From assembly GCF_921293095.1 (NCBI RefSeq), contig NC_060253.1:71523992-71587991 (forward strand): DNA of 64,000 bases. Direction: 5' to 3'. Numbering within the stretch: the stretch's first letter is position 1; the number at the start of each line of letters is the position of its first letter. Origin of the DNA: Ischnura elegans (Eukaryota > Arthropoda > Insecta > Odonata > Coenagrionidae). This document shows, in pieces, positions 56,776-64,000 of the stretch. The translations under genes were made by a program, and so were the position numbers. The notes under the pieces are model-generated. The model saw only the letters and a program-made list of their open reading frames with translations. It was not told the origin of the DNA and did no database searches.

Positions 56776-59199
56776 CAAGTATAGTCACTACTGTCACAAT
56801 TATCATCCATCAATAACGAGAGATATTCATGTTTAAAGTCTTCAACCACAAAAGCAAACGGAAAACTTCACACGTGAGGATCTAGCCAGCGTACGCTATA
56901 GACGATAATGAGTAATAGATAGAGTGGTCAAAGTGGACAAAGAAAACAGGTCAGTGGGCTAGTGTTAACCACCGAAATGGTAACTATAAAAATTGTACTC
57001 TTATCGCCACTGCTTCGGTGTATCATAATCTATACATTTTAAGGCTACTACAAAAGGCAATTTCTGGAACGCATATACAAGTATAGAAGAGGGTGGTTTT
57101 TGATGTAACATATTCCTGATTTAAGCGCACGCAATGATAAAATTTCATAAAGGATTCTACAAGGCATTAATTCCATGAAAAAATTCTACTAATTAAACCA
57201 ATAGAACTTGATTTATTAAACGGCTTTTAGAATGTACGCTCCCAAATTGTTAGTATATTGTAGAGATTTCCATCACTATCAGTATCTAACTGAAACACAA
57301 AATAGCCCTGAATACCCTAATGGGAAAAAAATCATAATATAATTTTTACGATGGTAGTCAGAAGCTAATAAGTCTTCGTCGACCAAATTGATTACTACTT
57401 TAGGAACACCATCCGGCATTAAGGATGACCTATCATAACCAGACCGCTACAACAGAAACTTTTCCTCAGAACTAATGAGAGTGGGTACGTTCTTATGCTT
57501 GTAAAAACGCCATAATTCCCCTCCATTACGAAATTAACCACGAAAAACTCTCTTCGTACCACTTTTTATAGCCTTCTTAGTGGCATAATTCCAATGGTTA
57601 CGGAATATTTGTGTTCCCCAGCGTTACCCAACTACAGTAATTTCGGCTGAAAAATAATAACAAAACAGGTAATTGCCTTATTTGAACAGCTTATCTCAAG
57701 AGTATGACTGAAAATCTTATTATATAATGTTTACACTAACTTCCGCAAGGTCAATTTTTAGTTTTTGCTTTACTTTACCTATTATGCCTTGGCATTCGTG
57801 TAAATGTCTCTCAGAGTCGGTCAAAAAAAGTAGTTCATGCAGAATGGACCGCAGGAAATTCTCCTTTTCACAATGGGTTTCTCAAGTGTTTATCAGGATC
57901 AACTCAACGCACTTTGAAATGCTACTAAAACGTTCGAAGTATCTGGTTTATCACGAAGAATAAGGTCACTATCTGGGCTGAGGTCCTTTCCAGAGTCACT
58001 AATTTAAGAACTTTTCAGATTGCGCAAAAGTATTCACTGGATAAGGTTGCAAATAGTTTCTTAGCATTGCAATCCAGCTCCGAATCATTAATGTCTAAGA
58101 TTTACTCTTAGTAAGTGAAGAGTTCAAATATTTCAAGTTTATGTCGGCGCTCTTATAAATCCATCTTTCATTCTTACCAAACATTTCAACACATTTCACA
58201 ACTTTTACCATGACAGTTTCCGCATTGATACACAAGGTTTTCCAAAGCGCCTAAGAATATCTGCCATCCATTTTATGACCATATTACTGAAATATTCCTT
58301 TTGATGACTACACATAGGCCTTATCACATTTATTTTTATGAGTAACACGAATACAAAGGAGAAAAACAGCGGCGATGACCTTTGAATTTGCCTCACCTAC
58401 TAAATTCCAATTAATCATCAAAGCAAAGTCTTGGATGCCTTAAGGAAATCCTTGATTCCAGGATGTTTCTGTTGTCTTGAAATAGCAAAGCTACGTAGTA
58501 TTTTACGAAATGAATAAGGTATAAAATGTTTATTATGGATAACAAAACGTTGACTCTTACGATAAATTTAGAATAAAAATGCCGTCATTATCGTGACAAA
58601 AGGCCTTCCAAACATATGTTAGATGATGGGAGGTGGAATCCCATAAATTACGTACCAATACGCCAGTGATAAATACGTGTGAGTACATATTTTTGGGTAG
58701 TTCTTGGCGATGCGCTTTATAAGTTATACACCAGCATCAACTCGTACTTATCCTGTATATAAATTCCCGACCATAGAAAAATAGATATGAACGACTGCGT
58801 TAGTAAGATCCTTCGAAACGCCCAATAAATGAAATGCTTCGTATTTGTTTGAGTAATCGAACTTGTAGCGTATGAGCTGGTTTGAGCACTTTTTCTAGGT
58901 AGCATCCAGACGGTGGTATTAATTCACAAGTGTACTTGAGGCTCCTGATGCGATGCAAAAAAATAATTGATTACTCACAAGAAGATAATTTTAAACCACA
59001 TTCAGTGCCCTACGGCCTTTTCTACGGAATGAAATATGCACTGGGGTTCCCCTCATTTATTGTTCCACAATATTTATTCACTCTGATTAAACTTATACAT
59101 TTCTAAAAGAGGAAATTAGGTATATAAGCAGTCACTATTACATGAATGTTTTTTTGACCGCTCGAACAATTTCGGGGCAAGGACGAATTGAGCAATTGA
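56776..59199. other. No gene recognised (2.4 kb)
   Basis: AT-rich. A 78-codon plus frame at 57727-57963 and a 63-codon minus frame at 58205-58396 are not recognised. Confidence 0.35.
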
Positions 59200-59224
59200 G
59201 AACAGATGTCATTCGGTGTGACAC

Positions 59225-59470
59225 AGGGGATTGGACAGATCGCTCACTCATAGTTAGCGATTCAATCCCGGATCAATTTGGATAATTGAAGATAGATCTC
59301 ACCCCAGGTTAAACTACAGGCGTGTGATACCACACATTCAGGGTAGGGAAGGCAGTTCATTCCCATAACACTTTGAAGAACTAGAATGTTCGAATCCCGG
59401 GAATCGAACTCGCGATATTTCGATCAGTAAATCATTAACTCTCTTGCCAAGCTATCTGTAACTCTTGATC
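59225..59470. mobile_element. Two facing tRNA-like heads (SINE remains)
   Basis: On the plus strand GCGATTCAATCCCGG (59257-59271) resembles a polymerase III B box. On the minus strand GCGAGTTCGATTCCCG (about 59399-59414) is a better B box, with TAGCTTGGCAAGAG (59441-59454) as an A box at tRNA-like spacing. The two heads point toward each other with about 125 bp between (including AGGCGTGTGATACCACACAT). Neither forms a full cloverleaf. Two oppositely inserted SINE fragments are the simplest reading. Confidence 0.4.
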
Positions 59471-59475
59471 TATCC

Positions 59476-62136
59476 GATGGACTACTAGGCTCCACCCATT
59501 ACAATATTGTGGCATGAATTATTTTGCGGAAAATTCTGCAGTGTAGGTCACACGAAGCGCAAATGCTGATCTAAATAAACTGACTGCTTGTGAAAGGTTG
59601 GAAAGACACCGCCACGTGCGAAATCAGGTCAATATGGAGGAAATATTACAGCGCGATCAGATCAAAACGTTAGAATTTTCGTCACAGCGAGCATAATTTT
59701 GTTCACTGTAAAGAGCAGCATGAATGTAATTCGTAATCTATAAATATAATTCGTAAAATATATTCCGCGTCATGATTAATATCTTTAGAAAAGAGCCCTA
59801 GGGCCCAATAAATTATGAAATACACACAAACGAATAGATTGGCATCAGAGTTCAGTATTTCCTCGGACAATAATTACTACAATAAAAATTATAATACGCT
59901 CAAGACGTGAACACCAATCTCAAGACGGTGGTAATCGCTTCTGCCACCGAAATTCGAAACGGCCTAAATTCGTCCTACGGAAACCTTATGAAAGACGTTG
60001 CTAAGCGCCTGCAGAAGCATAGTATATTTGTTTTAAAAATAATTTTATAGGGACTAATTCTGAATCTCATGCATTAGTTATTACTAGTTTCCAGCATGCT
60101 AAATTAGCTATTGCTTTCATTCACTATGTGCCTCAACCCAAAGGTTGGGCTGAATAGGTGAGGGAAGAGCTCACGACACACTAACCCAAAGAAGCATGAA
60201 TTTTACACTTTCAGAGTAGAGGGCGGACAAGCTATCACCGCGAAGTTTTTCGTAGAAGATTCACTAAGGATTTGAACGCAGGGCCCCTCGTTCAGAATCC
60301 AAACGATTTTATATAAACCGTATTTTAACATAATTAACACATGATTTCCTAAAGAATTTTAACAATGAGTTTATATGTGAAGGCAATCTCGAATTGCTGT
60401 AGAAAATATAACATGTTAATATGATATTGCACTTACAAAGCGTGTAATTATAAAATTCGAAGTTTGCAAAAACCCAGAAAATAATAACTTCCCTTAGGGA
60501 AAAAAATACGTATTCTGCATCTGCTAAACTTACTTGGAATTCGGAGGTTAAAATGAGCCTTTTAATTGGTATCTCGGATGCAACCTTAATGCAATCAATG
60601 AGGAATTTTTCCGCGAACTGGCGGCATCTTTTAACCTTTACATCACGACCTAAGAATCTCTGAGATTCTGAGCTCGGATTTCAACAGGAATAGAAGGACA
60701 ACCACTTCCATCAGGAGCAGGAAGCTGCACACCATATCAAAGGCAATCAGCTGGTTCCGACTCACAAATTGACCTTGGAGTTTTATTCGTTAATTTTAAG
60801 ATTCAGCCGGGTTCAGAAATCTGTGGCAATATAGTGTAGATTAATGATTGATAAATTCTGCACTGCTACTAATTCAATATAAACTAATCCGAATATATAC
60901 GTTTTTAATTTTAATATTCAGCGTTTCATTCCCCAGGATAGTGCGATTCTTCCCGAGAGATAATCTAATATTCCGTTTACATAGAAAGTTTTAGCAGTAA
61001 TCGCAAAAGTTACTCGAAAATCAAAAATGTATGGCTTGATACCGTCATTTACAGTCCAAATTGTTTTATATTTCACAAAAAAATTTCGCATGGAGATATT
61101 AGCCAATTACATCCATTTCTAGTACCTATTTCAATTATAAGTGGCAAAAAATATATACTTAACTGAGATTGCAATTCCGTTAACGGCAATGCCATTCAAA
61201 TAATAATCTGGTGGAATACTGTGGCACTGAAGTGGCTATAGACTTAGGATACGATACGATACAAGTAATCTACATGCTGTCACTATTTGACGGATAAGCC
61301 AGGGTTAAAATATGCCTGCAAAATTTCATCTCAGCCTTCCATAGCTTAGTTCACAGTTATTTTTTACTATCCGATAGCCATTTTCACGAGTCATTCCTTA
61401 TCTTAGTAATGAATTATTGAATATGATAGTGATATTAATATTGAATTAATGAAGGCTCCAGACGAAATAACTTAAAGCAGCCTTCTAAAAGTCCTTATTC
61501 ATCATAGGAATGTCAAATAAAGCAGAGATCTTATGTAACTAAATATTTAGAGGATGCAGGCCAAGTGGTGCTCAACCTTTCTCCACTATTTTGCAGAAGA
61601 TGTTATATTAAAAACCTTCACATTTAATAATAATTTAACATATGCATCTTCCACATGAATATAAGAATGAACCATCACAGAGACAAAATGAAACCGTTGT
61701 GTTGATTTGTTGGATTAAATGCTAAGTAGAGAGAATGTCTGCAATGTTAGTTCTAAATATTTTGCAATCAATGACAAGGCTTTCGCACCAAAAATAATTT
61801 TATCACTACCAAAATATTTACACATTTTCAGCGTCCACTTTTTCCTGGGCATTAGCTAAATGAAAGGCACCGCCCCACTTCACAGGAATACAGGTAATCA
61901 CTTGTTTCATGAAGCGTATTTCAGATTAAGTACCCCAAAATTAAAGCTGCAAACTGGAAAGTTAGCAATTATGAAGTTAAAGCTCCTTCGCCAAAAACGT
62001 AATACCCTCTCCATCACATACATTCCTTCAAAGTTTGTGTCATTTTGAAAATATTCCCCAGGATAAAAGGAAGGCAAAAAGATTTCATGGTTGTTTTCCT
62101 GAAGGTCACCCAATTAAAATAAAAGAATTGCTCGCC
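59476..62136. other. No gene recognised (2.7 kb)
   Basis: AT-rich with a short GATAC repeat near 61250. No features supported. Confidence 0.4.
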
Positions 62137-62195
62137 TCTCCTTGTTTACAATACCCACCAGGTGGTTTAATTAAAACGAGCCTTCCGGCATTCTG
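62137..62195 (+). repeat. Short direct repeat of the 63.1-kb block
   Basis: TTGTTTACAATACCCACCAG, then GTGGTTTAATTAAAACG, GCCTTC and GCAT match 63112-63160 in the same orientation. It lies on the outer side of the inverted repeat that starts there. Confidence 0.75.
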
Positions 62196-62621
62196 GAGAT
62201 GAGTTGTAAACAATAGTATCCTCTGATCAAATATTGAAGCACAAAAGATTACCCCCAGGTAAGCAACTCCTGAAAACAATGATGGCAACTCAAAGCGTTA
62301 GTTTTACATACATGTGGATGCATGGCCCAAATTAATTTCCATTCGGAGAAGACAAAAAGAGCTTGGTTTATTCTGCGGGGCCTTGAAAACTCAGTCTGTT
62401 TCCCTAATTTACTTCGCAATGCTTACTCAAAGCATACTCCCTTTGTTTCATTAAAATCAAACGCTGAATGAAGACAAAAGAGACGAGTAATACCTATAGA
62501 GAAAGGAAAGTATTTCAACGCAGACACAAATTTTTATACTCAGGACTTCGGTAATTAAAAAATAACCATTTTCTTCACAATGGTAGAAAAACGCATAAAC
62601 TTTTGTGATTTTCCTGAATTA

Positions 62622-62740
62622 AATCAAACATACACCGACCTAGGTTTTAACGGATAGGTATCATTCTCAAGTTAACCTAGTCAAGGTCAACCATAAAAAT
62701 TAAGGTTATCGATTGATACCTTGGTCGGTGTAAGTTTGAT
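62622..62740. repeat. Head-to-head inverted pair with hairpin motif
   Basis: Both ends read ATCAAAC(A/T)TACACCGACC, inverted. On the minus strand the left half gives CTTGAGAATGATACCTATCC, then GTTAAAACC. Same layout as the other hairpin loci, with diverged boxes. Confidence 0.6.
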
Positions 62741-63153
62741 GAAAGTGTGGAAAATGGGAGGAGTTACTGAGTTCTTATACCATCATAATTGAAACATTCC
62801 ACCAAATTAAACCTGAGTCTAACGTTAGTAAAAATTTTCTTGCCAAAAATTCACAAAAAATTAAAGCGCGCACATCTATACAGAATTTTCTTTTCATATC
62901 CTCCTCGATATGCACATGGTGGGAGATGTTTGATTAGGGCCCGCTCTTTACTCAAGTGTACGATATTAAATAGAGGTTAAAAATAGCAAGTATTATTCGC
63001 GTAAGTGACCTACTAGGAAGGTCAGATAAAGGCCCGGAATAGGCGACACCTCTGAGGCGGAAGGTAAGTCCTAAGTGCACAACGGCTTAACGTCCTCTCT
63101 CGTCTTTCATTGTTTACAATACCCACCACGTAGTTTAATTAAAACGCGCCTTC

Positions 63154-64000
63154 TAGCATCCTAAGAATAGGGTGCTGAAATTGAAGTGCTCTCCTCATAC
63201 AAAAGAGGGTGTCAGCATTTCTGGATATATACGCCAAGATTTAAACCGAGCCCACTGGAACGGAAAGCCTACACATCCATTAAATGACCTTTTTTCTGGG
63301 TAACTTCTTCACATATTAGCCATCAAATAATGAGCTATCTAATACCACCAACCACCTTGACATGTGTACTTCCTATTTTTACACATTATCCAGGTACCGG
63401 CCATTTCTTTTTCATTCAAACTTGTCATTAGACTCACACAAATTCTCAAAGCGCCACCCAAATAACAAGGGCGGTCGTTTCCCAAGCGGTCATTTTTTTT
63501 AGTATTTACTGCGATTATTCTAAGTCCGTGACTGCGATCTACTTCAACCCTGGAGGAAGTCATGTAAATTATCTATAAATAACATCACATTAAATTTTTA
63601 TGATTGATTTTATACTACCATCTTATTTTTTCGCGAAATTAACTTTAGTGCTACCGCGAAACACGAAATTGACAAGGTCAAGTTTATTAGTAGCAGATAG
63701 TTTAGTTGCATTTGTTCAGGACTCGGCATCTGCCCCTCAAGGTATCATTACCTACCCCCTATGCCATCTCAAAGGTGTCGGGCTGGGATATATAATTGTG
63801 GTATTGAACCTCCGCTTTACTGATCCTAAATCTATGGGCCTATGAAGACGTTACACAGAAAAAGGTAATTTATTGGATGTGGAAGCTTTCCGTTCCAGTG
63901 GGCTCGGTTTTTATCTTGGCGTATACATCCAGAAATCCTGATACCCTCTTTTGAATGAGGAGAACACTTCAATTTCAGCGCCCTAGTCCTAGGGTGCCAT
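63154..64000. repeat. Inverted repeat reaching the window edge
   Basis: Left arm 63154-63322 and right arm 63836-64000 are inverse: GTGCTGAAATTGAAGTG, CTCCTCAT, AAAAGAGGGT, ATTTCTGGAT, ACCGAGCCCACTGGAACGGA. Similarity persists to base 64000, so the right arm continues outside. The 513-base spacer contains 74- and 81-codon frames that I do not recognise. It could be the terminal repeats of a DNA transposon lacking its transposase. Confidence 0.8.

Overview
This is a gene-poor, repeat-rich stretch of an animal nuclear genome, most likely an arthropod and probably an insect with a large genome. The evidence is AT-rich intergenic DNA, a canonical eukaryotic tRNA-Gly(GCC) gene, a mariner of the DUF4817-headed type common in arthropods, RTE-type LINE remains, hAT-like elements ending in CAGTGGCGTAGC, pogo-like MITEs, and a tRNA-derived SINE. 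I cannot name the species. No intact host protein gene is visible. Almost every open frame is below about 130 codons with no recognisable domain; the recognisable frames belong to transposons.

Layout. 0-4 kb: an old inverted-repeat element (about 108-2186), an RTE tail (3065-3470) and a mariner transposase tail (3615-4005). 4-15 kb: mostly unassigned AT-rich DNA with foldback repeats (7.9, 10.7 and 12.5 kb), a tRNA-derived SINE (10.25 kb) and a degenerate tandem array (14.0-14.4 kb). 18.8-19.9 kb: a gutted mariner with long inverted ends, itself interrupted by a 397-bp insertion. 21.3-24.8 kb: a direct duplication of about 300 bp carrying a sound and a decayed tRNA-Gly gene, and between the copies a stack of nested elements (LINE remains, a foldback, a pogo-like MITE holding a retroposed tail). 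26.0-28.7 kb: RTE LINE remains, including an endonuclease region in one frame broken by a single stop.

31.4-32.5 kb is the only place that looks like host regulatory DNA: a purine-rich tract, then about 550 bp that is strongly CpG-rich, then a short open frame with a good start context and a splice-donor-like GT at 32492. It may be the promoter and first coding exon of a plus-strand gene that continues through or beyond this window.

33-64 kb: more RTE tails (36.5, 38.0 kb), three hAT-like elements with 8-bp target duplications (38.4, 44.4, 56.2 kb), two long inverted repeats with arms of about 400-450 bp (38.5-40.1 and 41.6-43.2 kb), a direct duplication (43.0 and 44.2 kb) that preserves the empty site of two later MITE insertions, local tandem duplications (48.3, 51.7 kb), and an inverted repeat running off the right edge.

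A recurring theme is a short motif, CTGAWGA, then a small hairpin, then YCGAAAC. It occurs at about eleven loci, often as head-to-head inverted pairs. It resembles the hammerhead-ribozyme-bearing ends of Penelope-like retroelements. No Penelope reverse transcriptase frame was found here.
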